IMG/VR virus record: IMGVR_UViG_3300042430_000819
Span: 1 to 22,033 of that record
Direction: 5' to 3' (one strand)
DNA: 22,033 nucleotides
Source: a virus
Under the pieces are notes generated by a model that saw only the letters and a program-made list of their open reading frames with translations, made no database searches and had not been told where the DNA came from. A program made the translations under genes and the position numbers. Positions 12,143-20,912 of the stretch are shown piece after piece (the first letter of the stretch is position 1; every line of letters starts with the position of its first letter).

Positions 12143-13199
12143 AGAATTACATATTGCAGTTCGACAGTCTCTTCAGAAAGTAGCTTCTAATCAAAATAGA
12201 AATTTTCTTCCTGAAGAGATTGATTGGGCACTTAATGTGAATCAGGAAAGATATGTGAAATCTAGAATAAAACGTACTGAAACAGGTACAGGTTTTGCAC
12301 TAGATCAAAAAATGTTAGATGACATTTCTGATTTAATTGTTCCTAATTATTCAGCAAGAGTTGTAAAAGTTAATGATACAACAGGGTATATACCTTTACC
12401 TCCAAATTATTATCAATTAATTAGAGATTATAGTAAAATATATACTAATTGTAATCCTGGGTATTCTGAAGTAGAAGATGCTTCAGAATATATAGGATAT
12501 GTTAAATTTCCTAACTCTACAAAAACTTCTAACTTTTATAGTGATTTTAAAATTACTTTAAACTACACTAATATTATTCCTAAAATAAATGTACTATTTG
12601 ACAATACTGAGTATGATAAAGTTTATCTTTCACCTTATGAAAAGTTTTACTTAATTAACTTAGTATTAGAAAACGTAAATAGCTATGAATTTAATAACGA
12701 AATACCTGTTAAAATTTTCTGGGAAAGATATAAACTTACTTACAGACCAGATTCTTTCATTATTGTTTCTTCTATACCTTTTGACGGTGAATTAAAAGTA
12801 GATTCATCTAAAACAAATACGTTTACTGCAGTTAAATCAGACTTTCAACTTTTTAAACAAAAGAGTGATAGAAGTATACCTAATATACTAAGTGTTAATT
12901 CAAATCTTTCTGAATTATTAGCAGATAGTTTTGCAAAACCTAATTTAGATTTTGCAAGAACGTATATAGCAATGGATAATTTGTACGGAATTTTTGATTC
13001 AACATTTATAATAAGTGAACTGGTTATAGATTATATTAGAAAACCTAGACAAATCTCTTTAAGTTTGAATCGTATGTGTGAGTTGAATGAACAGACACAT
13101 CAAGAAATCGTAGAAAACACAGTAGAATACTTGATGCTTGTAACTGAAAATCCAATTTACTCAACAAAACAACAAGATAATAATTTAAATCTCGAATAA
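12129..13199 (+). CDS. Neck/ring (head-tail connector) protein candidate, 356 aa
   Basis: The N-terminus MQTVKELHIAVRQSLQKVASNQNRNFLPEEIDWALNVNQERYVKSRI is a helical region of the kind seen in crAss-like neck proteins. The middle (about 85-300) is beta-rich with many aromatic residues, and the C-terminus (LNEQTHQEIVENTVEYLMLVTENPIYSTKQQDNN, about 318-352) is a helix typical of subunits that pack as rings below the portal. I therefore call it a ring or adaptor protein that seals and extends the portal channel. Identification rests on recalled similarity and position; no enzymatic motif is present. It overlaps the preceding gene by 14 bp and is followed after one base by the next ATG at 13201. 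Confidence 0.6.
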   Translation: MQTVKELHIAVRQSLQKVASNQNRNFLPEEIDWALNVNQERYVKSRIKRTETGTGFALDQKMLDDISDLIVPNYSARVVKVNDTTGYIPLPPNYYQLIRDYSKIYTNCNPGYSEVEDASEYIGYVKFPNSTKTSNFYSDFKITLNYTNIIPKINVLFDNTEYDKVYLSPYEKFYLINLVLENVNSYEFNNEIPVKIFWERYKLTYRPDSFIIVSSIPFDGELKVDSSKTNTFTAVKSDFQLFKQKSDRSIPNILSVNSNLSELLADSFAKPNLDFARTYIAMDNLYGIFDSTFIISELVIDYIRKPRQISLSLNRMCELNEQTHQEIVENTVEYLMLVTENPIYSTKQQDNNLNLE

Positions 13200-13200
13200 A

Positions 13201-14634
13201 ATGGTAAAAACACGATTTGGTAAAACCACAAAAGGACAAAACCTTGAAGTATTTGTTGCAGGGGAAACTGCTTATACTACAAAGTCCACTTATGCAGCTT
13301 TTGTTGCTAGTTTAGATTCTCTAGTTGATGGAGAAATTGGAGTATTTCTTGAAAATGGTAATCTTCAAACAAGTACTTTAACTGGAGGTACAAAATTCTT
13401 TGTTGCTCAAAAAGTAACAAGTACTAAAGGTTCTCCTTCAGTTAAAAAGTCAATAGTTTACACTTATCCTACTGCAGGTAATCTTTCAGGTTCAGTTCTA
13501 GGTTCTGCCTATTCTGCTCCTGTTAAACCAGTTGCTTATGTAGGTTTTAATGGTACTAGCGGTTCTTTGAACAACCCTACTATTGCAGCTGACCAAGACT
13601 ATCAAATTAACTTGATAGATACTACTCCTCCTGCAGCTAACCCTTTGAATTCACTTCTTGCAAGTAGGACAACTGCTACTTCAAGCGAAACTGTGTATTC
13701 AATTCTAGCTGATCCTAAAACAGGTATTGTTCCAATAATTAACAATACTCACACAGGTAAAACCTATTTTTCACCTTTCTCTAACAATCCTGCTATCTAT
13801 GTAGCTGATGTAGTATCTAATGGTACTAAAGCAACTATTGCTATAGGTACTCAAATTACTGGTACAGGTGCAGCTTCTGTTCAACTTGGTTCAGCAACTA
13901 AAGGTAGTAAAACAGTAACTATTACTTCTACTACTTTGACTGCTACTTCAATTGCAGCTGGAAATTTTATTGAAATTGGTGGATTGCTTTATTCAGTAGC
14001 AACTACTCCTACTGTAGGTTCTAACATTGCAACAATTACTTTGGACAGACCTTACACAGGAGAAACTTTTTCAGGAGTGAGATTGGATAATTCAACTCAA
14101 GGTATGAAAACTGTTACTGCTATCACTGAATATGGTGTTAAAATCACTACTGAAGATTACTTCTCTACTTTCCGTGTAGCTCTTGGTCTAGGTGGATTTG
14201 CTAATGCTACTTTGACTTATGCAACTTCATGGTCATTGGGTATCGGTACTCCTGAAGAAACAATGGAAGAAGAAATTGAAGGAACAGTATTCCATTCAGG
14301 TTCAAGCACAGCTAACGCTGCATTTGCAGATGATTATGGACAACCTACTAAGTATGCTAAAGCTAATAGAGCTTACGCTACTATTAAAGTAAGTAACATT
14401 CTTTCAGAACGCAGTACTGCTGCTCCTGTAAATGAATACTCTAAAGCGGTTACTTTGATTGTTAAAGCTGCTTATGGTTCTACTACTTTCACAATAGGTG
14501 GTACTGCTCAATCTAGTGGTTTCTCAGCAATCTCTAATCCACAACTAGGATTGTCTGCTGCTTCAGCTAGTGCTCTAGTTACTACTTCAAACGATGGTCT
14601 AGCTTACGTTTTGGGTGTAGCTAACATCAACTAA
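13201..14634 (+). CDS. Abundant structural protein, 477 aa (auxiliary capsid or tail candidate)
   Basis: The 477-residue protein is rich in Thr, Ser, Ala, Gly and Val with a strong alternating beta pattern, typical of capsid-decoration, fibre or tail-tube proteins. After a short basic start (MVKTRFGKTTKGQN) come DGEIGVFLENGNLQTSTLTGGTKFFVAQKV (42-71), a central 190-300 section of TIT/TAT-type strands, an acidic PEETMEEEIEGTVFHSG (about 351-367) and a long C-terminal domain from YAKANRAYATIKV on. There is no glycan-binding or enzymatic motif. Its codons (CTT, CTA, GGT, AAC) resemble those of the capsid gene more than those of the AGA/TTA-rich neighbours, suggesting high copy number. It closes its transcription unit with an intrinsic terminator. 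By position it lies within the neck/ring cluster; an auxiliary capsid protein is my preferred reading, a major tail component the alternative. Confidence 0.7.
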   Translation: MVKTRFGKTTKGQNLEVFVAGETAYTTKSTYAAFVASLDSLVDGEIGVFLENGNLQTSTLTGGTKFFVAQKVTSTKGSPSVKKSIVYTYPTAGNLSGSVLGSAYSAPVKPVAYVGFNGTSGSLNNPTIAADQDYQINLIDTTPPAANPLNSLLASRTTATSSETVYSILADPKTGIVPIINNTHTGKTYFSPFSNNPAIYVADVVSNGTKATIAIGTQITGTGAASVQLGSATKGSKTVTITSTTLTATSIAAGNFIEIGGLLYSVATTPTVGSNIATITLDRPYTGETFSGVRLDNSTQGMKTVTAITEYGVKITTEDYFSTFRVALGLGGFANATLTYATSWSLGIGTPEETMEEEIEGTVFHSGSSTANAAFADDYGQPTKYAKANRAYATIKVSNILSERSTAAPVNEYSKAVTLIVKAAYGSTTFTIGGTAQSSGFSAISNPQLGLSAASASALVTTSNDGLAYVLGVANIN

Positions 14635-14647
14635 TTGTTTAACAATT
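14633..14647. other. Interrupted palindrome AATTGTT-T-AACAATT
   Basis: A 7-bp inverted repeat around one T overlaps the stop codon of the 477-aa gene. It lacks a T tail and is upstream of the real terminator. It could be a small RNA-stabilising hairpin or chance. Confidence 0.3.
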
Positions 14648-14658
14648 AAATATAAATT

Positions 14659-14687
14659 AGGGATAGCTGTTTAGTTATCCCTTTTTT
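14659..14687 (+). terminator. Intrinsic terminator after the 477-aa gene
   Basis: AGGGATAGCT (14659-14668) pairs with AGTTATCCCT (14673-14682), a 10-bp stem with one wobble and a GTTT loop, followed by a run of T to 14687. It separates the 477-aa gene from the tail unit. Confidence 0.85.
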
Positions 14688-14707
14688 ATTATATCATTAA
14701 AATAAAT

Positions 14708-14715
14708 TATCTTTG
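14708..14715 (+). promoter_or_regulatory. Bacteroidota-type -7 box TATCTTTG
   Basis: An exact TAnnTTTG match 20 bp after the terminator tail, ending 4 nt before the ATG at 14720. No TTG is seen at -33. It is identical to the box before the portal gene. The predicted transcript would be leaderless or nearly so. Confidence 0.6.
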
Positions 14716-14719
14716 CTCT

Positions 14720-15373
14720 ATGGCATCATTAAATCAAATAGTAACTATATTAGCTGAAAGAGTAGGAAGACAATACGATTTAGTTTTTAAAAGGGAACTA
14801 AAAACAATTGTTAATACATGGAGAAGTACTATTCTTAGACAAACATTAAAAGATAGTCCAAGAGAAACTTCTCACTTTCAATTATCTTGGGTAATGCCTA
14901 TTCAAAAAGATTTTAAGATTAAATGTCCATTTAATTATGGATGTGTATTACGCACAGTAGATAAAGTACCTCAAGGACTAAGATTAAATCAATTTCCATA
15001 TTCTTTTGTTGGTTCAGCTGATTTAGAAACACCTTATACTTATATTTATCCTAGTCAATTAAGCACAATAAAATCTAATCGTAATGCTAGAAAAAATAAT
15101 GGGTATTACACAATTCTTAATGGGTATGGATATTTTTACAACATAGATGAAAATATTAAATATATAGGAATATCTGGAATACCTAATGATTTAAACGAAG
15201 TCACTAAATTTCAAAAATGTGATGGTACTGCACCTTGTTATACAGATGACGACCAATATCCTTTGACAGAAGATTTAGTTCAAAAATTAATTCAAGCAGT
15301 ATTAGGTACTGAATTAAAAAACCAAGTTAAACCAGAAGATACTGAAGTTAAAGTAAATGGAGATCAAAGATAA
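14720..15373 (+). CDS. Neck/ring adaptor protein candidate, 217 aa
   Basis: The N-terminal 45 residues are helical (LNQIVTILAERVGRQYDLVFKRELKTIVNTWRSTILRQTL). The rest is beta-rich, with SWVMPIQKDFKIKCPFNYGCVLRTVDKVPQGLRLNQFPYSFVGSADLETPYTYIYPSQL (56-114) and a late YYTILNGYGYFYN, IKYIGISGIP. I recall this text type from crAss-like neck/ring proteins next to the tail adaptor, but cannot verify it here. The Cys pair in CDGTAPCYTDDD (about 172-178) could form a metal or disulfide loop. It leads the tail transcription unit behind its own -7 box and overlaps the next gene by 17 bp. Its likely role is a ring of the connector below the portal. Confidence 0.6.
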   Translation: MASLNQIVTILAERVGRQYDLVFKRELKTIVNTWRSTILRQTLKDSPRETSHFQLSWVMPIQKDFKIKCPFNYGCVLRTVDKVPQGLRLNQFPYSFVGSADLETPYTYIYPSQLSTIKSNRNARKNNGYYTILNGYGYFYNIDENIKYIGISGIPNDLNEVTKFQKCDGTAPCYTDDDQYPLTEDLVQKLIQAVLGTELKNQVKPEDTEVKVNGDQR

Positions 15374-16136
15374 AAGAAAATATAAACATAAAAATTTACA
15401 AAAAACTTATGTAGCTTCTGATATATACGAAGATTTTGTAACAGAATTATTACAAGATAATGAAAATTATTTTGCAGTTAAAGTAGGTTATTGGGATAAA
15501 ACAAGAACAGTATTTTCAATTCAAAAAGAAGATTTAAAACATCTTAAAGAACAAAAAGAAACTTTGTACAAAAAATTAATGAATGATATATCCTGGTCTA
15601 ATAGTAATAAAGAAGTAACAAAACTTAGAAAAAATGTTATATCAAAGTTAGATGAATATAATAGTAAAATAATAGATTATAAAAAAGGTAAAAAGTTGTA
15701 TCATAAAATAATAGATTTCCAAATTTGGAAAGATGTAATGAAACAACTAAATTTTAAAATTCAAGATAAACTAATTAACGCGCATAAATATAAGATTACA
15801 GGATTAGGATATTTGGAAATAATAAGAGTAGAAAAATCTAAAACATCATATTTAAAATATAATAACTACGATGATGACTATGATGATTATATTCTTTTAG
15901 TATTAAATAAAGTGTGTAGATTTAGAAATAAAAAAGTTTATTATGTAAGACCTACGCATGGTGATAAAGGAGTAAGTTTTAAACATAGGATATTTGAAAA
16001 AGTACTTGGAAATCCAGTTTTAAGAAGTAGATTTAGATATGTAAGTAAAGAAGATAAAATGGAGATGAGTGAAAAATCAAAGTTAAGGTCAGAAAAATAC
16101 AAACAAACATTAAAAGAAAAAAATGGCAGTTTATAA
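15357..16136 (+). CDS. Hypothetical protein, 259 aa, between neck genes
   Basis: I do not recognise a named family. The 259-residue protein is highly basic and A-rich in codons (AAA, AGA). Residues 1-55 are mixed; 57-110 are a helical KE-rich stretch (EDLKHLKEQKETLYKKLMNDI); 125-165 contains IQDKLINAHKYKITGLGYLEIIRVEKSK, where HKYKI.GLG.L.I recalls a motif in uncharacterised phage proteins that sit among neck genes. Next is an Asp/Tyr-rich stretch (YNNYDDDYDDY, about 172-182) and a basic C-terminus. The predominance of Lys suggests contact with nucleic acid or a negatively charged partner. Overlaps of 17 bp before and 14 bp after bind it tightly into the tail unit. A connector or internal protein, an assembly factor, or a non-virion protein are all possible. 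Confidence 0.75.
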   Translation: MEIKDKRKYKHKNLQKTYVASDIYEDFVTELLQDNENYFAVKVGYWDKTRTVFSIQKEDLKHLKEQKETLYKKLMNDISWSNSNKEVTKLRKNVISKLDEYNSKIIDYKKGKKLYHKIIDFQIWKDVMKQLNFKIQDKLINAHKYKITGLGYLEIIRVEKSKTSYLKYNNYDDDYDDYILLVLNKVCRFRNKKVYYVRPTHGDKGVSFKHRIFEKVLGNPVLRSRFRYVSKEDKMEMSEKSKLRSEKYKQTLKEKNGSL

Positions 16137-16929
16137 AACAGTTTCTATTAACGAAGTTTTAGGAAGGATTTATAGGAATATAAAACTTTCAGATTCTTCA
16201 TGGGAAAACGACATTTACGAATGGTTGTGGGAAGGTATGGAAAAGACTAGAGTAAGATCTACTCTTCAACCTGTTTCTACTGATGTAACTATAAAAAATT
16301 ACCAAGGTGATTTACCTTGTGATTTAGTTGTACTAGATGCTGCCATGTATCAACAACATAGAATGAGGGAAACAAACACTATTTTAGATGTTCCTAAAAT
16401 TCAAGAGGATTTTGCAGTTGGTGATAATGCTATATCTGGTTCTTTGTTTGAAATTACTGAAAATAAAGTAACGGTAGTTACTACAGACAAAGTTACAGAA
16501 ACTACTACAAAAACTTCTTTATTTAAATACAATGTAGATTTAACTGTACTACCTTTTTGGGAAGCAGACTTTTACAAAAGAACTGCTAATAAAATACAAA
16601 CATCTTTTAAAGAAGGAACCATAACATTGTATTACATGGCTTATGAAAAAGATGAAAATGGAGTTATAACTATACCTGATAATGAGTTTTTAAAAACTGC
16701 TTTATATTGGTATGTGTTACACATGATGATAGGAGCTGGATTTGAACATCCTAATAAAGAATTTAATTACAAATTTTGTGAAGCTAAATGGGAAGAGTAC
16801 AGAGATAGAGCAATTAATTCTCTTAGAAACTGGACACCTGATAGAGCATTTGACTTCTCAAGAACTTGGGTAAGGTTAATACCAACAGGACTAGATTATC
16901 ATAATACTTTCTTATTAAACCGTAGATAA
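16123..16929 (+). CDS. Tail adaptor protein, P22 gp4/tail-tubular-like
   Basis: The 268-residue protein starts with an amphipathic helix (ISINEVLGRIYRNIKLSDSSWENDIYEWLWEGMEKTRV type, 6-43) followed by a beta-rich core with VTIKNYQGDLPCDLVVLDAAMYQQHRMRE (60-88). Its C-terminal helical section (EFLKTALYWYVLHMMIGAGFEHPNKEFNYKFCEAKWEEYRDRAINSLRNW) is the part that usually packs against the portal in gp4-like adaptors. This is the pattern of the tail-tubular protein of crAss-like and podophages, the ring that links the portal/neck to the tail. Its TAA overlaps the ATG of the tail stabilisation gene (TAATG, 16927-16931), the expected neighbour. The call rests on structure-like pattern and neighbourhood. 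Confidence 0.7.
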   Translation: MAVYKTVSINEVLGRIYRNIKLSDSSWENDIYEWLWEGMEKTRVRSTLQPVSTDVTIKNYQGDLPCDLVVLDAAMYQQHRMRETNTILDVPKIQEDFAVGDNAISGSLFEITENKVTVVTTDKVTETTTKTSLFKYNVDLTVLPFWEADFYKRTANKIQTSFKEGTITLYYMAYEKDENGVITIPDNEFLKTALYWYVLHMMIGAGFEHPNKEFNYKFCEAKWEEYRDRAINSLRNWTPDRAFDFSRTWVRLIPTGLDYHNTFLLNRR

Positions 16930-19900
16930 TGAATACTTTTTTAGGACTAAATCAAGACTATTCTTCTAACGATATACCTGAAGGATTTTTACCTTATGCT
17001 AAAAACATATTGCTAACATCTACTGAAGGAGCTGTTGAAAATGAATTAGGTTTTACATATAGTTCTATTAATGATAAAATAGTAGAAAATGATGGATGGA
17101 AAAATTTAATAGACGATGGTTTAAAACCTATTGGAGCAATATCTACTACAAAATATGAAGTAATCTGGTTGACAAATAACACTTATTCTGTAATAGGTAC
17201 TTATAACCAAGAAACAGATGAATTTCATGTTGTATATAATGATAGTACACAACCTAGTTTAAGTTTAAGTTTAAACCATCCTATAAAAGCAGTATGGAGA
17301 GAAAACTATTTAGGTGAAATATATGTAGCGTGGACTGATAACAACGTGTCTCCTAAAATATTAAACATTACTAAAGCTTCTGATGTAACTGATTTAAAAC
17401 AGATAAATTTATTTCCTGAGTTTTTACAACCTACTATAAATGCTAAAATAGAATCTGGAGGTTCATTAAAAACAGGTACTTATTACTTTTTTATTCAATA
17501 TGAAACTAATACAGGTATTCAAACAGATTATTCTACAGGAACTGATCCTTGTTATATTGTAACTGATCCACAAAATAACAATACCTATAGTTTTCATGGT
17601 AATGGTACAAATGTAATAACTTCTAAAAGAATTACTTTAACTATTACTAATGTTGATACAGCGTACAGCACTATTAATTTAGCAGTTCAAAAATATAATA
17701 GTGGTGATACTACAACAACTTATGTGAAAGTATTAAGTGCACCTGTTGCTGGTAGAAGTACAATAACAATATCTTATACAGGACAAGAACAAGAAACTGT
17801 TTTAACTACAGATGAAGTTTTAATAAAAGCTCCTTTATATAATAAAGCAAAAACAATTACAACATTAAACTCGCAATTGTTTTTAGGTAATTTACAAGCA
17901 GAACCTGATGTACCAATACAAGAATATGTGAATCAATGGACATTAAAATGGACATCAGAATTAGTTAATTGGGATGATAAAAATACTCTTCCTAAATACT
18001 CTAATAAAAGAACTTTTGCACATGATGAAGTATATGCTTTTTATGCTACTTTATTATATAAAAATGGTAAATATTCTCAAGCATATCATATTCCTGGTAG
18101 AGCACCAGGTCCAATAACTGTTAATGGTAATCTTATACAAGAAACAAATACAATGACTTATGCTAAAACTTTAAGTGGTTTAAGTTATTTAGGTTACGAT
18201 GAAGCGTTAAGTTCACCTAATCAAGTTAAATATTTTCAAACAAGAGATACTTGTAAATGGAATTCTACTACACAAGAAGGTGATTTTGGGTATTGGGAAA
18301 ATGAAAACGAAACATATCCAGATTCTGATGAATGGGGAACTTTAAGAGCTCAAAAAGTAAGGCATCATAAATTTCCTTCTAATGGGTTTATTAAAGAAAA
18401 TGTACACACAGGTTCAAGTTATGGAATGTCTCAATGGGATGTTTTAGGATTTAAAATAAAAAATTTTAGTTTACCTTCTGAAATTGTAAACACTGTTGAT
18501 AAAATTATAATTTCTTATGCTAAAAGAGATTATGATAATTCTATAGTAGTAGGTCAGGATAAAACTGCTTTCATGGGTTTTATTACTGATTTTATAGAAC
18601 AGTTAAGTGGAGGTTCAGTTGTATCAAAAGAACAAAACGGATACGATTTATGGTACACACTACCATTATCTTGTCGAATGAAAATGGTGTTTTTTGATAA
18701 TGGAGATAATTATTATAGAGAAGCAAGTGCTTTTTATTACGATAATCCTTATTTTGGTAATACTGGAATTTTTAATCCAGATTTTTATAGATTAAAATTG
18801 CATTGTCCAGAAGTAGTAAGAAATAGTGCACCTTTAAATGGTGCTTATGTTAAAGTTAATTTTAAATGTAGAACTATTACTGAGCAATATTCACCAGGAG
18901 AAAATATATATGGTAGTGGAAGAATAGCAAGAGGATTAGTTAATTCTTTATCAGGTACTTCAAAAAACGCTCTTGAAAATTTAAAAGTTGTTAAATTTAA
19001 TAATTATCAATATATAGCTGCTAATTTACTTAATGGTAATATAGATTGTAAATTTTCTGAAAATGGAGCTGTTGCTGATATACCTAAAGTATGGACTTTA
19101 GATGGAGCAGATGATAGTAATAATTTATCAATACAATCTAAAATAGTATTTAATTTTAATTTACATGGTATAGGTGGAGAAACTTGGGATGACGAAGATG
19201 TTTCTAGTTATGATTATTTCTATGACCAAAAAGAAAATTATTATCATTATAATATAAACAAGTATATAGCTGATGTTTATAATTCTTTTTCAACACAAGA
19301 TTTAATTTTTTGTAACGAAGTACCTTTAGCAAATATACCTACAACAACAATAAAAAATGGTGATGTATTTTTTGATTTGTATAGCTATAATAGTTTTGCA
19401 GCTTCTCCTCCTCATACATGGGATGATAGAATTTTAGCTGATGCTGATTATTCTATAAGATCTGTGCATAACTTTTTATTAGAAAGTAGTTTAAATATAG
19501 GATTAAGATATGAAACATATATAGGTAATACTTATTTTAGAGGAGATTCAAGTTATTTAACAGATAATGCTATATTAAGCAATGGTAATTATTTAAGTAT
19601 AAATAACGATTATAATAAAATAAATAACCCTTTGTTAGTAGTACCTTTTAAAGATTCGAGAGAATTTGCTAATTCTTTTCCTCATAGAATAATTAAATCT
19701 TTAACTGTTACTTCAGAATCTAAGTACCAACAATGGACTAGATTTTTACCTTTAGATTATTACGAAATACAAAAATCAAAAGGCGTTATTATAAACTTAC
19801 AAGGTACTGTAGATAGATTATTAATACATACTGAAAGAAGTTTGTTTTATACTAGAGATAAAGCAAGGATTAGTGCAGATGTAGCACAAATAAATTTAAC

Positions 19901-20912
19901 ATCAGGAGAAATATTTGATTTTGCTCCTATAGAGATAATTCCTACTACTAATGGTTATACAGGAACTCAACAAATGTTTTCTTGTGCTTTATTACCTGAT
20001 GGATATTTTTGGGTAGATTCTCAACAAGGTAAAATATTTTTATTTGCTTCTGAGCAACCTAAAGAAATTAGTATGCAAGGATTTTTTAATTTCTTTGCTG
20101 ATAATTTAAAACAATATAATGCTATTAACTCTGACAATACATTTAACTACGATGGAGTAACAGTTGCTTATGATAATAGGTATAAAAGGATTTTAGCAAC
20201 ATTTAAACAAAACGCTAATACACCCAATTATAAGTATTTTACAATGTCGTATTCATCATACGCAAATCAAGGTAAAGGTGCATGGGTATCTTTTCATGAT
20301 TACGATCCTGATTACATGTTTTCTACTAGAAAAAACGTAATATCGTTTAAAGATGGTAAATTATATATTCACAATAATCCTACTAATAGAGGTTTATATT
20401 ACGATGATAATAAAGCGTCTTCTTATATAGATGTTCCATTTAATCCTAATAGTATTCCATCTTTTTCTAATGGTAAAAGAGTATATAAAGACACTTCAGT
20501 TTATTTAGATTCAATTAACTGGAATAGTAATTTTACTAAATTAAATGGAGTTAATGATTTATATAAAACAATAAATTATTTAACAGTTAGAAATCAACAT
20601 CAGCACTCGGGTAAAATTCTTCTTGATTATGATACTAATCTAATTAAAGATACTAATACTAGAAACGCTGAAACAAAATGGTATTGTAACTCATTTAGGA
20701 ATTTAGTTAAAGATAAAAATGAACCTTTTATTAAAGATATTTTTAGTAATTTTGAAGTAATAAATGGTAACATAGATAGTTTATTACCTTGGTTCGAACA
20801 AGAAGCAATGAATAATAGATGGTTTATAGTAAGATTTGAATACGATAATATAGGTGATTATAAAATGATTCTTCATTCAGTAGATATTAATAAAACAGAT
20901 TCGTTTAGATAA
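16929..20912 (+). CDS. Tail stabilisation/muzzle protein, P22 gp10-like
   Basis: The largest protein in the window (1,327 residues). Its start, MNTFLGLNQDYSSNDIPEGFLPYAKNILLTSTEGAVENELGF, is the hallmark opening of the stabilisation (gp10-like) proteins of crAss-like phages, where it has the form N.D.....IPEG.Y..ARN......GAVEN. The rest is beta-rich, with many aromatic residues and NNDYNKIN/YDNP-type loops, consistent with a propeller-like multi-domain tail tip. In crAss-like virions this protein forms the muzzle under the neck rings, closes the channel and holds receptor-binding parts. The protein lacks a signal peptide and catalytic motif. It follows the gp4-like adaptor with a TAATG overlap and precedes the transglycosylase by the same overlap, so the three are co-translated. 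Codons are strongly AGA/TTA. Confidence 0.85.
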   Translation: MNTFLGLNQDYSSNDIPEGFLPYAKNILLTSTEGAVENELGFTYSSINDKIVENDGWKNLIDDGLKPIGAISTTKYEVIWLTNNTYSVIGTYNQETDEFHVVYNDSTQPSLSLSLNHPIKAVWRENYLGEIYVAWTDNNVSPKILNITKASDVTDLKQINLFPEFLQPTINAKIESGGSLKTGTYYFFIQYETNTGIQTDYSTGTDPCYIVTDPQNNNTYSFHGNGTNVITSKRITLTITNVDTAYSTINLAVQKYNSGDTTTTYVKVLSAPVAGRSTITISYTGQEQETVLTTDEVLIKAPLYNKAKTITTLNSQLFLGNLQAEPDVPIQEYVNQWTLKWTSELVNWDDKNTLPKYSNKRTFAHDEVYAFYATLLYKNGKYSQAYHIPGRAPGPITVNGNLIQETNTMTYAKTLSGLSYLGYDEALSSPNQVKYFQTRDTCKWNSTTQEGDFGYWENENETYPDSDEWGTLRAQKVRHHKFPSNGFIKENVHTGSSYGMSQWDVLGFKIKNFSLPSEIVNTVDKIIISYAKRDYDNSIVVGQDKTAFMGFITDFIEQLSGGSVVSKEQNGYDLWYTLPLSCRMKMVFFDNGDNYYREASAFYYDNPYFGNTGIFNPDFYRLKLHCPEVVRNSAPLNGAYVKVNFKCRTITEQYSPGENIYGSGRIARGLVNSLSGTSKNALENLKVVKFNNYQYIAANLLNGNIDCKFSENGAVADIPKVWTLDGADDSNNLSIQSKIVFNFNLHGIGGETWDDEDVSSYDYFYDQKENYYHYNINKYIADVYNSFSTQDLIFCNEVPLANIPTTTIKNGDVFFDLYSYNSFAASPPHTWDDRILADADYSIRSVHNFLLESSLNIGLRYETYIGNTYFRGDSSYLTDNAILSNGNYLSINNDYNKINNPLLVVPFKDSREFANSFPHRIIKSLTVTSESKYQQWTRFLPLDYYEIQKSKGVIINLQGTVDRLLIHTERSLFYTRDKARISADVAQINLTSGEIFDFAPIEIIPTTNGYTGTQQMFSCALLPDGYFWVDSQQGKIFLFASEQPKEISMQGFFNFFADNLKQYNAINSDNTFNYDGVTVAYDNRYKRILATFKQNANTPNYKYFTMSYSSYANQGKGAWVSFHDYDPDYMFSTRKNVISFKDGKLYIHNNPTNRGLYYDDNKASSYIDVPFNPNSIPSFSNGKRVYKDTSVYLDSINWNSNFTKLNGVNDLYKTINYLTVRNQHQHSGKILLDYDTNLIKDTNTRNAETKWYCNSFRNLVKDKNEPFIKDIFSNFEVINGNIDSLLPWFEQEAMNNRWFIVRFEYDNIGDYKMILHSVDINKTDSFR

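Noticed and set aside
13045-13239. Leftward frame of 64 codons
   Set aside because: Antisense to the end of the ring-protein candidate and the start of the 477-aa gene.
16994-17182. Leftward frame of 62 codons
   Set aside because: Antisense shadow of the muzzle gene.
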